DNA of 64,000 nucleotides from RGIG5952 sp045603485 (GCA_045603485.1 JAZUMF010000005.1:1-64000); one strand, 5' to 3'. Numbered from the stretch's first letter, positions 8,062 to 16,899 are shown. Translations and numbers: made by a program. Notes: generated by a model from the sequence alone, not told the origin.

Positions 8062-8410
8062 CGACTTCGTATCCCGCTTTCTACTTGAGGTTCCTTGTCA
8101 ACCTCATTTAACTTTGGCGAAGTTTCTAACAAAGCGAAAATACGCTGTCGCGTACGCAGCCCAGCAAGACCAAATGGCCTTGCTGAACCCTTGCCGAAGT
8201 GCCAGAATCATTGTCCGATTCAAACCGGCCTTCGGCTCCCGTCCCGCCCAGAAGCGGGGTATTTCAAAAGAACATGCAAGGTCCGACGCGGGCGAAGCCG
8301 CGCCAAACGACGATAATAGTGTCGCAAATCGGACTCGGATTGTCAAGAACTTTTTTGAAAATGAAAATGGTATAATGAAAGACAGTCATTGTCTGAGCCG
8401 ATGGAAATCA

Positions 8411-8427
8411 AAAAGGCCTGTCCCCTA
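8411..8427 (+). repeat. dispersed repeat AAAAGGCCTGTCCCCTA, copy 2
   Basis: Matches copies at 716 and 19025 over 15-16 bases. Same orientation as copy 1, so the two frame the lipoprotein island as direct repeats about 7.7 kb apart. Confidence 0.7.
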
Positions 8428-8445
8428 ATAAATTTATTCGGTACA

Positions 8446-8472
8446 AAATGAGATTACGGTGCGGAACAAAAT
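8446..8472 (+). repeat. 27-bp dispersed repeat, copy at the island edge
   Basis: A 27-base sequence beginning AAATGAGATTACGG and ending GCGGAACAAAAT is identical at 19086-19112. In both places it follows a GGCCTGTCCCC copy by a few tens of bases, so the two parts travel together as one composite element. Confidence 0.75.
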
Positions 8473-8494
8473 GCGAGCGGTAGTTTTAATTTTA

Positions 8495-8506
8495 ACACAG
8501 AGGCAC
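8495..8506 (+). repeat. ACACAGAGGCAC element, copy 2
   Basis: Same 12-mer as 885-896, followed by a similar GC-rich tail. Confidence 0.5.
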
Positions 8507-8547
8507 AGGGGCGCAGAGATTTTGTGATACCGACTATTTATTGTTTT

Positions 8548-8576
8548 AGTATAGTGAGGTTTGGTTGCTATGTCAA
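8548..8576 (-). promoter_or_regulatory. consensus sigma-70-type promoter, minus strand
   Basis: Minus strand TTGACA (8576-8571), 17-base spacer, TATACT (8553-8548). It points left, away from the MATE gene end and towards the lipoprotein island whose first ATG is ~645 bases downstream. It could drive the island with a long leader or a separate small RNA. Confidence 0.65.
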
Positions 8577-8632
8577 GTGTAATTGTCTGGCACTTAAAGT
8601 GGGTAAGCGGCTTGAAAATCTAAGCGAGGGAT

Positions 8633-9985
8633 TCAGGCTTGATGGGTGACTGGGTTTTTGAGGGTTTTTAGCAGGAAGCCGCCATTTACAAGGAATACGA
8701 GCGTCCAGGAAATCGGGTAGCAGATATAGAGGAACCATGGGACATGGTTTAACGGGAAGATGAAGATTACCCAAAGTGTTCTGAACAGACAGACACCAAG
8801 CATTGTCACTACTGTTGGCAGGATTGGTCTGCCCATTCCAAGAAGACCTCCTGCAACGACATCCATCAGGGCGCAAATTACTCCTGTTGTGCCCATAATT
8901 CTGAGCCGTTCAGAGCCATAGGCGATTACTTGTGGGTCGGTGTTGTAAATTGATATGAGATTGGGTGCAAGGTAGAAGTTTGTTGCTGAAATCATCAAGC
9001 CTATCGATATTGCAACAAGGAAGCAGTGGCAGATACTTAACTTTACTCTGTCTAATTTCTTTGCTCCGCGATTCTGACCAACTATGGTAGCTGTTGCCTG
9101 GTATATCGCTGTGCACAGGACATCAACTAAGCCTTCATATCCCATGGAGGCTGCATTGCCTGCCATGAGGTGTTTGCCGAATGAGTTGATATTGGATTGT
9201 ATCAAGATATTTGCAATTGCAAACATTGAGCTTTGAAAGCTTGCGGGGATTCCGTATTTAAGCAGAGGAACAAGCGTGTTGCGGTCAATATGCAAGAGCT
9301 TTGCTCTGATGCGGCCGATTTCATGTGTTTTGGCGATTCCGCGCAAGACTAATGTAGTTGAGATGATATGTGAGGTGACGGTCGCTATTGCAACTCCCGC
9401 CACGCTGAAATCGAAGCCAACGACTAATATCAGGTTGAGTACGATATTGACTATGCCTGCAGTCGTAAGATAGTAGAGGGGGCGTTTGGTATCTCCTATG
9501 GCACGAAGTATGGCACTGCCGATGTTGTATAAGAGGGCGAAGGGCATACCTAAACAAAAGATTCGCAGGTACAGGCAGGAGAGGTCGATAATTTCGTCTG
9601 GAACTTTTGTAAGTTCCAAGATTGGGCGGGATAGCAAGAGCCACAGGAGCATAAAGAATATACCGCTACCAATGCCCACTGCGAGGGATGTGTGGATGGC
9701 GCGGCTCATCCCTTTTTTGTCTTTTGCTCCGAATCTTGTTGCGACAATGACATTTGTGCCGATTGATATGCCGAATGCCAGCGTAATCATCAGGATGCAG
9801 ATGTGAGATGTGGCTCCAATGGCTGCTAGGGCGGTTGATGAAGCAAATCTACCAATGACAATCATATCAGCCTGCGTGAAGCAAAGCTGTAAGGCACCGG
9901 AGAAAATCAACGGGAGTGTATAGACGAGGACTTTCCTTAGGAGGGGTCCCTCAGTCATATCCAAGGTATGGCTTTTTGCGGGCAT
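8633..9985 (-). CDS. MATE family cation/drug exporter
   Basis: 450 residues with about 12 hydrophobic segments and the MATE signatures LTEG-type start (DMTEGPLLRKVLVYTLPLIFSG), TQADMIVIGRF in helix 1-2 and IGTNVIVATRFGA. MATE proteins export cationic toxins or metabolites using Na+ or H+ gradients. The ATG at 9985 was chosen because the longer frame (TTG at 10012) begins within the terminator behind apt. No clear ribosome site. It is separated from the aminoacyl-tRNA synthetase run by that terminator; its substrate is unknown. Confidence 0.85.
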   Translation of the reverse strand: MPAKSHTLDMTEGPLLRKVLVYTLPLIFSGALQLCFTQADMIVIGRFASSTALAAIGATSHICILMITLAFGISIGTNVIVATRFGAKDKKGMSRAIHTSLAVGIGSGIFFMLLWLLLSRPILELTKVPDEIIDLSCLYLRIFCLGMPFALLYNIGSAILRAIGDTKRPLYYLTTAGIVNIVLNLILVVGFDFSVAGVAIATVTSHIISTTLVLRGIAKTHEIGRIRAKLLHIDRNTLVPLLKYGIPASFQSSMFAIANILIQSNINSFGKHLMAGNAASMGYEGLVDVLCTAIYQATATIVGQNRGAKKLDRVKLSICHCFLVAISIGLMISATNFYLAPNLISIYNTDPQVIAYGSERLRIMGTTGVICALMDVVAGGLLGMGRPILPTVVTMLGVCLFRTLWVIFIFPLNHVPWFLYICYPISWTLVFLVNGGFLLKTLKNPVTHQA

Positions 9986-9992
9986 GGCTTTA

Positions 9993-10025
9993 CAAAAGAA
10001 AATAGATGGCAAAATGCCATCTATT
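9993..10025 (-). terminator. rho-independent terminator behind apt
   Basis: AATAGATGGCA (10001-10011) and TGCCATCTATT (10015-10025) make an 11-bp perfect stem with a 3-base loop; on the minus strand it is followed by TTCTTTTG. It lies 20 bases after the apt stop. Confidence 0.8.
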
Positions 10026-10045
10026 ACATAATGCCAATTGCATTT

Positions 10046-10567
10046 CTATTCGCCTGGGAGTGTTAGCAAGGAGGCAACATCATATTTTTTGAGCTTTTCG
10101 CGACCGTTGAGTCCTTCTAATTCAACTACGAATAGTATCTTGACTACAATACCGCCTAATCGCTCAATCATTTTGCAGGTGGCTTCAACTGTGCCACCGG
10201 TGGCAAGAAGGTCGTCTATTATTACAACCTTTTGCCCTTGCTTGATTGAGTTGGCATGAATCTCAAGCGCGGCTGTGCCATATTCAAGGTCGTATTCTTG
10301 GTGAATGACGGCTCTTGGCAATTTGCCAGCCTTACGGACGGGGATAAACCCGACACCTGCACGACAGGAGAGCGGGGCGCCAAATATGAAGCCTCGTGAT
10401 TCTACACCTGCGATTTTATCAAAATCAATTCCGTTCAACTTGTCGAGCAAGGAGTCGATTGTGTATGAAAAAGCCTCATGCGATTCTAAAATCCCTGTGA
10501 CATCGCGGAAGAGAATTCCAGGACGGGGAAAATCAGGAACACATGCAATATGGTCTTCTAAATTCAT
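10046..10567 (-). CDS. apt: adenine phosphoribosyltransferase
   Basis: 173 residues, the usual Apt length. It converts adenine and PRPP to AMP in purine salvage in the cytoplasm. FPRPGILFRDVT near the N-terminus and the PRPP loop VVIIDDLLATGGT at about 120-132 are diagnostic. ATG at 10567 is preceded by AAGGAGG six bases away. It is the last gene of the rpoZ...alaS run, 39 bases behind alaS, and is followed by a terminator. Confidence 0.95.
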   Translation of the reverse strand: MNLEDHIACVPDFPRPGILFRDVTGILESHEAFSYTIDSLLDKLNGIDFDKIAGVESRGFIFGAPLSCRAGVGFIPVRKAGKLPRAVIHQEYDLEYGTAALEIHANSIKQGQKVVIIDDLLATGGTVEATCKMIERLGGIVVKILFVVELEGLNGREKLKKYDVASLLTLPGE

Positions 10568-10606
10568 ATCAACCTCCTTGCTTGACTTACAAGTAGTATT
10601 GGACGG

Positions 10607-12448
10607 CTACTTTTGGAGAACGGCTTTGATGCGGCGAACACCAGCTGAAGAGGACTCTTCTTTTTTGATTTTGAAGGTGCCTAAGACTCCGAGATGTTCA
10701 ACATGGGGGCCTGTGCAAACTTCTTTGGAGAAGAACTCTTTGGGCGACTTCCCGACTGTGTAGACCGATACCTGTTCTTCGGTGTACTTGCTTGAGAAGA
10801 GTGCCGTAGCTCCAGCAGCGCGCGCTTCGTCGATGGTCATCATTTCACGGGTGACGGGCAAGTCTGCCTTGATTTGCTCGTTTACGATGTCTTCAACCTG
10901 TTTGATTTGTTCAGGTGTCATCTTTTCACCGTGGGTGAAGTCGAGACGGAGGCGTTCGGAGGTGATGTTTGAGCCCTTTTGGTTGCAGTGGTCTCCGAGG
11001 ACGATTTTAAGTGCCTTGTGGAGGAGGTGGGTTGCAGTGTGAAGTGCGGTTGTCTCTTCGCTGTGCTCCGCAAGTCCAGATTTGGCAGACCCTACATTTG
11101 CCCGTGAGAGCTCCTGGTGGGCCTTGAAGCACTCCTGATATCCCGCGACATCAACTGTAAAGCCAGCTTCCTTCGCAAGCTCTTGCGTCATTTCCAACGG
11201 GTATCCGTAGGTGTCGTAGAGACGGAACGCCTGCTTGCCGGAAATGATGAGCTCGGGAGTGTAGTTGGGATCCTTGGATGCCATAAATTCATTTTTACGG
11301 CGAATTCCACTTACGCACTTATCAAACTCTTTCTTTCCTTCATCAAGGGTCTTGCCGAAGCGTGACTCTTCAGCCAGAAGCTCTTGGATTATGCGTTCGC
11401 GGTTTTGCTCAAGCTCCGGATAGACATGCGAGTATTCGTCAATAACGACGGCAGCCATCTTTTCTGTGAAACCTGGCTCGATGCCGAGTTTGCGAGCATG
11501 ACGGACGGCTGAACGGATGAGGCGGCGTAAGACATAATTTGCGCCGATGTTGCCAGGGGTGACACCACCCTTTTGGTCGCCTAGAATGAAGGTCGCGGTA
11601 CGCATGTGGTCAGCAACGACGCGTGATGAGCGAACCTCGTCGTCTCCGACAAATTCGGTTTTGCCCGACAACTCTTTGATCTTAGCCATTATGGGCTGGA
11701 AGACATCTGTTTCGTAGACGGTGGGGAGATTGTTCATCATGCAAATGGTGCGCTCAATGCCCATGCCGGTATCGACATTGTGGCGACCAAGAGGTTCGAA
11801 CTTGCCGTCAGCGGTTTTGTTGAACTGCATGAAGACATCATTCCAAATTTCGATATATTTACCGCAGTGGCAACCTGGGCGGCAATCGGGGCCGCATTTT
11901 TCCTTGCCGGTATCGATGAACATTTCGGTATCAGGACCGCAAGGGCCTGTTTCACCTGCGGGACCCCACCAGTTGTCTTCGCGCGGAAGGCGGAAAATGC
12001 GCTCTTCGGGGATGCCAACGGATTTCCAGATTTCAACGGCTTCTTCGTCAGCAGGGATTCCAGGCTCGCCTTCAAAGACGGTGACATTGATTTGCTCTGG
12101 CTTGAAGCCGAGGTGCTGAGTTAAGAACTCAAACGACCAGTTGATGGCCTCTTTTTTGAAATAGTCGTTCAACGACCAGTTGCCGAGCATTTCAAAAAAG
12201 GTGAGATGCGCGCTATCACCGACTTCGTCGATGTCTCCTGTGCGGACGCACTTCTGGACATCGGTAAGACGCGTTCCTGCAGGGTGCTCCTGCTTGCCCA
12301 TAAGGTATGGAACAAGTGGGTGCATACCTGCTGTTGTAAAGAGAACGGTCGGGTCGTTTTCTGGAATTAACGATGCTCCAGAGATGATTGTGTGCCCTTT
12401 TGATTCAAAGAAGCGAAGATACTTTTCGCGCAACTCATTGGCTGTCAT
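10607..12448 (-). CDS. alaS: alanyl-tRNA synthetase, short form without C-Ala domain
   Basis: 613 residues, against about 870 for the usual bacterial enzyme. The catalytic core (residues 1-240), tRNA-recognition helices and the editing domain are present, with zinc ligands H-x3-H (HTATHLLH) and C-x3-H (CTGPHVEH). The protein stops soon after, at GVRRIKAVLQK, so the DHHA1/C-Ala oligomerisation domain is missing. The end is a natural stop with no frame continuing beyond, so this looks like a genuine short form. GGAG precedes the ATG by eight bases. Cytoplasmic; transcribed with hisS and proS. Confidence 0.93.
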   Translation of the reverse strand: MTANELREKYLRFFESKGHTIISGASLIPENDPTVLFTTAGMHPLVPYLMGKQEHPAGTRLTDVQKCVRTGDIDEVGDSAHLTFFEMLGNWSLNDYFKKEAINWSFEFLTQHLGFKPEQINVTVFEGEPGIPADEEAVEIWKSVGIPEERIFRLPREDNWWGPAGETGPCGPDTEMFIDTGKEKCGPDCRPGCHCGKYIEIWNDVFMQFNKTADGKFEPLGRHNVDTGMGIERTICMMNNLPTVYETDVFQPIMAKIKELSGKTEFVGDDEVRSSRVVADHMRTATFILGDQKGGVTPGNIGANYVLRRLIRSAVRHARKLGIEPGFTEKMAAVVIDEYSHVYPELEQNRERIIQELLAEESRFGKTLDEGKKEFDKCVSGIRRKNEFMASKDPNYTPELIISGKQAFRLYDTYGYPLEMTQELAKEAGFTVDVAGYQECFKAHQELSRANVGSAKSGLAEHSEETTALHTATHLLHKALKIVLGDHCNQKGSNITSERLRLDFTHGEKMTPEQIKQVEDIVNEQIKADLPVTREMMTIDEARAAGATALFSSKYTEEQVSVYTVGKSPKEFFSKEVCTGPHVEHLGVLGTFKIKKEESSSAGVRRIKAVLQK

Positions 12449-12462
12449 ATTAAAAACTCCAT

Positions 12463-12482
12463 GACCGCGCCGAAGCGCGGTC
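12463..12482 (-). other. GC-rich UUCG hairpin between hisS and alaS
   Basis: In the minus-strand mRNA GACCGCGC-UUCG-GCGCGGUC forms an 8-bp stem with a UUCG tetraloop. It is followed by AUGGAG then UUUUUAAU, so it ends at the alaS ribosome site. It may be a partial terminator or a stabiliser of upstream mRNA. Confidence 0.65.
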
Positions 12483-12490
12483 GTAATTGA

Positions 12491-13759
12491 TTACAGTTTG
12501 ATTTCAGATTCCTCACGCGTGGCGAGGTCTTTAATCCTTGCGATGCCTTTTTCGACATCATCGGGACCGATGAAGACGGCATGCGACGAGCGACCTTCTC
12601 CTGCCCATCTGAAGAAGTGTTTTGGCTTTTGAGGCGTAAGAGCGATATCAACGAAGGTACCCTCAGCGCGAAGCCTTGCCGCTAGCGATACTGCACTGTC
12701 ACGCTGCTCGGGGAACATATAGCCGATTGCGACACCGCTCTTTTCCATCGCGGCGTCGGAGCCAAGTAGCTCCATAAGGACCTCTTGGACAACGACATCG
12801 CCGAACCCGAGCCCGACGGCTGGTGTTGGCTCGCCGCCGATAGAGGTAAGCAAATTGTCGTAGCGTCCTCCGCCGAATATTGCGCGGAACTTACGCTCTG
12901 TGTCAAAAGCTTCGAAAACAATGCCGGTATAGTAGGAGAGGCCTCGAATGACGGCTACATCAAAGAGCAACCTGTCAACAAAGCCATAACGCTCTGCCAG
13001 AGCAAAGAGCTCTCTCAAGCGAGCAATAGCAGGGGAGTCGTTGCCGACAACAGCCGCCGCTTCATCAAGCGAACTTATTTCCATTAGTTCAAAGACCTTT
13101 GGAATACCGTCGGCAGGCAATCCTTCCTCTTTAAGCAAATCAGCGATTGCCTCGTCGGAAATCTTGCCACGCTTGTCGAGTGCCAAAAAGACTGCGGCGT
13201 GCTGTTCGGGTGCAAAGCCCTGTTTCTCAAGCAATTCACCCAATAGAGCACGACTGTTTACATGGATGCGATATGCTCCATCAGGCATGCCCATAAGACG
13301 AAGTGCGGTTGCCGCTGCATTAAGCACCTCGGCCTCAGCAGAGACCGATTCTTCGCCAATGATGTCAACATTCCACTGGTAGTGCTCGCGTTTGCGGCCG
13401 CGTGTCATGCGCTCATAGCGGAAACACTGTGCGATTGTTGACCACTTTAAGGGAAAGCGCAGACCGCCTTGGCGGGCTGCGACCATACGCGCTAGCGTTG
13501 GTGTCATTTCAGCGCGCAATGCAAGCTTGCGGCCGCTCTTGTCTTCAAAATTGTAAATCTGCTCCGTGACTTCTTCACCGGCTTTGCGCTGGAGAAGCTC
13601 AAGGCTTTCAACTACGCAAGCATCATACGGAGCGAAACCGCAAAGACGAGTGGTTTGGCGCCACGCGTTAAAAACGCGTTCGCGCCAAACCATGTCCTCA
13701 GGATAAAAATCTCGCATTCCGCGAGGCGGTTCAAATGATATTCGATTGGAATCGTCCAT
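12491..13759 (-). CDS. hisS: histidyl-tRNA synthetase
   Basis: 422 residues, normal for class II HisRS. Motif 1 region FEPPRGMRDFYPED, motif 2 FRYERMTRGRKREHYQWNVDIIG, the histidine A motif RGLSYYTGIVFEAFD and motif 3 region GGGRYDNLL...PAVGLGFG are in order, with an anticodon-binding domain at ~325-422. Charges tRNA-His in the cytoplasm. It starts 5 bases after the HU-like gene ends, so the two are tightly coupled. Confidence 0.95.
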   Translation of the reverse strand: MDDSNRISFEPPRGMRDFYPEDMVWRERVFNAWRQTTRLCGFAPYDACVVESLELLQRKAGEEVTEQIYNFEDKSGRKLALRAEMTPTLARMVAARQGGLRFPLKWSTIAQCFRYERMTRGRKREHYQWNVDIIGEESVSAEAEVLNAAATALRLMGMPDGAYRIHVNSRALLGELLEKQGFAPEQHAAVFLALDKRGKISDEAIADLLKEEGLPADGIPKVFELMEISSLDEAAAVVGNDSPAIARLRELFALAERYGFVDRLLFDVAVIRGLSYYTGIVFEAFDTERKFRAIFGGGRYDNLLTSIGGEPTPAVGLGFGDVVVQEVLMELLGSDAAMEKSGVAIGYMFPEQRDSAVSLAARLRAEGTFVDIALTPQKPKHFFRWAGEGRSSHAVFIGPDDVEKGIARIKDLATREESEIKL

Positions 13760-13763
13760 CGTT

Positions 13764-14138
13764 TTATTCGCTTACGGTCTTTGAAAGAGCTGCAAGCATT
13801 TTGCGAGATGGCTTGAATTTAACGGTCTTACGGGGAGGAATGACAACCGTGTGCGCAGGATCGTTAGGATTGCGACCCAAACGGCTACGGCGTGTGATTA
13901 CCTCGAAGACGCCAAAATCACGAAATTCGATGTGTTTGCCATCCAAAATAGCATCCTGCAATGAATCAATTGTCGCCTGGATGATGTCAAGTATGGCCTG
14001 AGCCGTAACGCGGCGAGCCTTATTCTCGGCGCGCATTTTCTTGTAAACAATCATCGCGAGTTCACGACGTGTCATTGTTTCTTCAGCAGCACGGGGCTTA
14101 CGACCCGCCTTTTTACGAATTGTTGTTGTTTCGTCCAT
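13764..14138 (-). CDS. HU/IHF-family DNA-binding protein with basic N-terminal extension
   Basis: 124 residues; the HU fold fills about 20-118 with the helix RRELAMIVYKKM, the DNA-arm region FRDFGVFEVITRRSRLGRNP and the closing PPRKTVKFKPSRKM. The first ~20 residues (RKKAGRKPRAAEE) are an extra basic tail not found in minimal HU. AAGGA lies nine bases before the ATG. Expected to bend and compact DNA. Placed between proS and hisS in one transcription unit. Confidence 0.85.
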   Translation of the reverse strand: MDETTTIRKKAGRKPRAAEETMTRRELAMIVYKKMRAENKARRVTAQAILDIIQATIDSLQDAILDGKHIEFRDFGVFEVITRRSRLGRNPNDPAHTVVIPPRKTVKFKPSRKMLAALSKTVSE

Positions 14139-14204
14139 TTTTTTTTCCTTTTCTTTTTGGAAGGGATTGTTTATGAAGCACCAATAATGTGCGTGAATAA
14201 AAAA

Positions 14205-15914
14205 TTAGTTTGCCTGCTTGTGAATCATTTCGGCAACCTTTTCGGCAACCTCGCTTACCGGGATTAGCTCAGAATCCTTCTCCCCGCGAAGCTTAACCTC
14301 AAGCCCGCCCTTGGCAATTGATTTTGCACCTGCAACGATTCTAATTGGGCAACCAATAAGATCAGCATCCTTGAATTTGACTCCTGGACGCTCATTGCGG
14401 TCATCAACGAGAACATCAATTCCCATTGAGTCAAGCTTAGCTTCCAATTCATCGACAACCTTGGAAACTTCAGCGTCGGAGGGATCCAAAAGCAATAAAT
14501 CTACAACATAAGGTGCAACTGAAATCGGCCAACGAATGCCGTCAGCGTCGTTGGACTGCTCAACTACCGCTTGCAGTGTGCGCGTGACGCCAATACCGTA
14601 GCAACCCATAACCATAGTTTGAGGCTGACCCTTGTCGTCGAGATATTTGGCTTCAAACTTTTCGGTGTACTTTGTGCCGAGCTTGAAGACATGGCCGACC
14701 TCAATGCCGCGCTCGATAACAAGAGACTCTCCACAATGTGGGCAAGAGTCACCGGCAACTACGGTCGCGATATCTGCCCATTCCGTGACCTTAACATCGT
14801 CTTCAATGGAGACATGGCGAAGATGGTAGCCGTCCTTATTGGCACCAGTCGCTACATCATTCGCGCCCTTGAGGGCAATGTCTGCATAGACAGGAAGCTT
14901 GACTCCGACAGGACCAATTGAGCCGAATGGCGCACCGACAGCCTTTTCTGTGGTTGCAATGTCGGCCTGTTCTAGGATTGAGCAACCAATCAAGCGACGG
15001 AGTTTGCATTCGTTAAGCTCTGCATTGCCCTCAACGATAGCCATAACAGGCTTGCCGTCAGCAATGTAAACAAGTGATTTAACGACTTGAGTAGAAGGAA
15101 TTCCCAAGGCTGCGGCAGCCTCATCGACTGTGTGTGCGCCAGGTGTCGCGACCTCTTCAGGAGCCCCGACCTTAGTCGAATATTGAGAACCTGCAACCTT
15201 GCGCTCGGCACGCTCCTGATTGGCGGCATAATGGCACTTTGGACAATAAAGAATACCATCCTCGCCTGATGGAGCAAGTACCATAAACTCGTGTGAATGA
15301 TTACCGCCGATCGTGCCGGTGTCGGCCTCAACAGGACGCGCAACAAGACCACAACGCTTAAAGATGCGGACATAGGCATCGTACATGGCCTGATAGCTTT
15401 TATCCGCAGCATCAAGAGAGACATCAAAGCTGTAGGCGTCCTTCATAATAAATTCTTTGGCGCGCATAAGCCCAAAGCGGGGGCGAATCTCGTCGCGGAA
15501 TTTGGTTTGAATCTGGTAGACCGTGCAGGGAAGCTGGCGATACGAATTGATCTCGTGGGTCATATAGTCGGTTATGACCTCTTCGTGTGTGGGCCCAAGA
15601 ACCATAATGCGGTCAGCACGATCCTTGAGACGGAACATCGAAGCTCCCATTTGAGAGGCTCTGCCAGACTTTTCCCATAGCTCAATAGGTTGAAGAGCGG
15701 GAAGAAGTACCTCAAGGGCTCCAGCTCGATCCATCTCTTCGCGGACGATCTTTTCGACCTTGCGAAGTGCACGAAAACCTAGTGGGGTGAAGGAATAAAG
15801 ACCACCGCCAACCTTGCGAAGCATGCCAGCACGGAGCATCAGCTTGTGACTGACGATTTCAGCCTCCTGCGGGTCCTCGCGAAGAGTGTTTATAAGGGAT
15901 TTAGTCCAGCGCAT
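14205..15914 (-). CDS. proS: prolyl-tRNA synthetase (bacterial, with editing insert)
   Basis: 569 residues, matching the long bacterial ProRS with the INS editing domain (~225-385) between motifs 2 and 3. Visible landmarks are GLYSFTPLGFRALRKVE, the PTHEEV motif, FRDEIRPRFGLMRAKEFIMKDAYSF, and the C-terminal anticodon domain (VLVDDRNERPGVKFKDADLIG). Charges tRNA-Pro and can clear Ala-tRNA-Pro. Lies 12 bases behind the NYN-cold-shock gene. Confidence 0.95.
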   Translation of the reverse strand: MRWTKSLINTLREDPQEAEIVSHKLMLRAGMLRKVGGGLYSFTPLGFRALRKVEKIVREEMDRAGALEVLLPALQPIELWEKSGRASQMGASMFRLKDRADRIMVLGPTHEEVITDYMTHEINSYRQLPCTVYQIQTKFRDEIRPRFGLMRAKEFIMKDAYSFDVSLDAADKSYQAMYDAYVRIFKRCGLVARPVEADTGTIGGNHSHEFMVLAPSGEDGILYCPKCHYAANQERAERKVAGSQYSTKVGAPEEVATPGAHTVDEAAAALGIPSTQVVKSLVYIADGKPVMAIVEGNAELNECKLRRLIGCSILEQADIATTEKAVGAPFGSIGPVGVKLPVYADIALKGANDVATGANKDGYHLRHVSIEDDVKVTEWADIATVVAGDSCPHCGESLVIERGIEVGHVFKLGTKYTEKFEAKYLDDKGQPQTMVMGCYGIGVTRTLQAVVEQSNDADGIRWPISVAPYVVDLLLLDPSDAEVSKVVDELEAKLDSMGIDVLVDDRNERPGVKFKDADLIGCPIRIVAGAKSIAKGGLEVKLRGEKDSELIPVSEVAEKVAEMIHKQAN

Positions 15915-15926
15915 TTTTAGAGCTCC

Positions 15927-16868
15927 TTAAGCCTTGGTAACCTTTACGGCTATCGGACCGCGATCGCGGATTTCAACTGCGAATGACACCTCGTCGCCTT
16001 CAAAGAGCTCCTCAAAGGCTCCCTCGACGGCAGTAAAGTGGAAGAACACATTGTTAGGATACTCTGGGCAGCTAATAAAGCCAAAGCCGTCCTTGACCGA
16101 ACAAATAGTGCCATTGAGAAGTGTGCCTGGTTCTGGCTCGAAAATTTCGCCCTTCTCGTTAAATTCATCTGAGTCATCCTCGCGTGAACCATAGTTGCCT
16201 GGGCCGATACCTGCGTCAACAAAGAGCTGACGGATAACGGCATTCTTGATTGTACCGCGGGCATCCATAATCTCGTGCATAGCGACGGGGTAGGTGACCT
16301 CGTTAATAAGGCGCATTGAAGTTGTTGTCTGGTGAATGACATTTTGCTCGTCGGTATATTCAAAGTTCCAGCCCAAAAGCATAACCTTGACGCCAAGACG
16401 ATTAAGCTTGGTCACCAACGGAACGAAGTCGCTGTCGCCTGCGACGAGGACCGCAATATCAAAGAGCCCCTGCATGGCATGGTCAAAGCATTCAAGAGAA
16501 AGCATTACATCGATGCCGACTTCATTGTTACCCTGAATAGGACGATAGTGGGTCATGACATTTTCGCCCATCAGGACATCGTCAAAAAGACGCTCGGTAT
16601 AAAGCTTTTCGCGTGCTTGAGTCTGCTGTGCGGAAAAGCGACCGCGGAAGAAGTGTGCGTCTACAATATGGACAAATGCCGGATCAACGCCTTCTAATTC
16701 AGCAGCCTTCACTCTGATAAACTCATGAAGCCCAGGGACGGATATGCGCTGGCGCCTATGGTGAGCATAGCGATAATAGTTGCTGATATGATGGAAAAAT
16801 CCTCCATCATAGAAGACTCCAATACGAAGTGTTTTATTGTTGGAACCGTTTTTGTTTTTCGTCTGCAT
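15927..16868 (-). CDS. NYN-domain putative RNase fused to a cold-shock domain
   Basis: 313 residues. About 15-190 is a NYN/LabA (PIN-like) domain: RIGVFYDGGFF with the first catalytic Asp, VGIDVMLSLE, and AVLVAGDSDFVPLVTKLNRLGVKVML with the GDSDF acidic cluster. About 248-313 is a cold-shock domain (GTICSVKDGFGFI ... VFFHFTAVEG), the RNP-type RNA-binding beta barrel. Between them is a linker. Family knowledge makes it a metal-dependent endoribonuclease guided to single-stranded RNA; substrates are unknown. Lying next to smpB and rpoZ, it may act in RNA quality control (inference). Confidence 0.85.
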   Translation of the reverse strand: MQTKNKNGSNNKTLRIGVFYDGGFFHHISNYYRYAHHRRQRISVPGLHEFIRVKAAELEGVDPAFVHIVDAHFFRGRFSAQQTQAREKLYTERLFDDVLMGENVMTHYRPIQGNNEVGIDVMLSLECFDHAMQGLFDIAVLVAGDSDFVPLVTKLNRLGVKVMLLGWNFEYTDEQNVIHQTTTSMRLINEVTYPVAMHEIMDARGTIKNAVIRQLFVDAGIGPGNYGSREDDSDEFNEKGEIFEPEPGTLLNGTICSVKDGFGFISCPEYPNNVFFHFTAVEGAFEELFEGDEVSFAVEIRDRGPIAVKVTKA

Positions 16869-16899
16869 GTTTATTTACTCTTTCTTTGTCAAACAAACA

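Larger units (their letters stand above)
7897..8547. other. long untranslated region upstream of the lipoprotein island
   Basis: About 650 bases with no supported gene. They lie between a consensus minus-strand promoter and the ATG at 7896, so they may be a long leader. Inside are a hairpin at 8037-8061 (CGCCACGT/ACGTGGCG), a distant GTGGCGTG that could pair with it, a near-perfect hairpin around 8162-8183, and dispersed repeats. Confidence 0.5.

Noticed and set aside
8104..8346. 80-residue minus-strand ORF
   Set aside because: No ribosome site, no recognisable family, and it lies in the leader region with hairpins.
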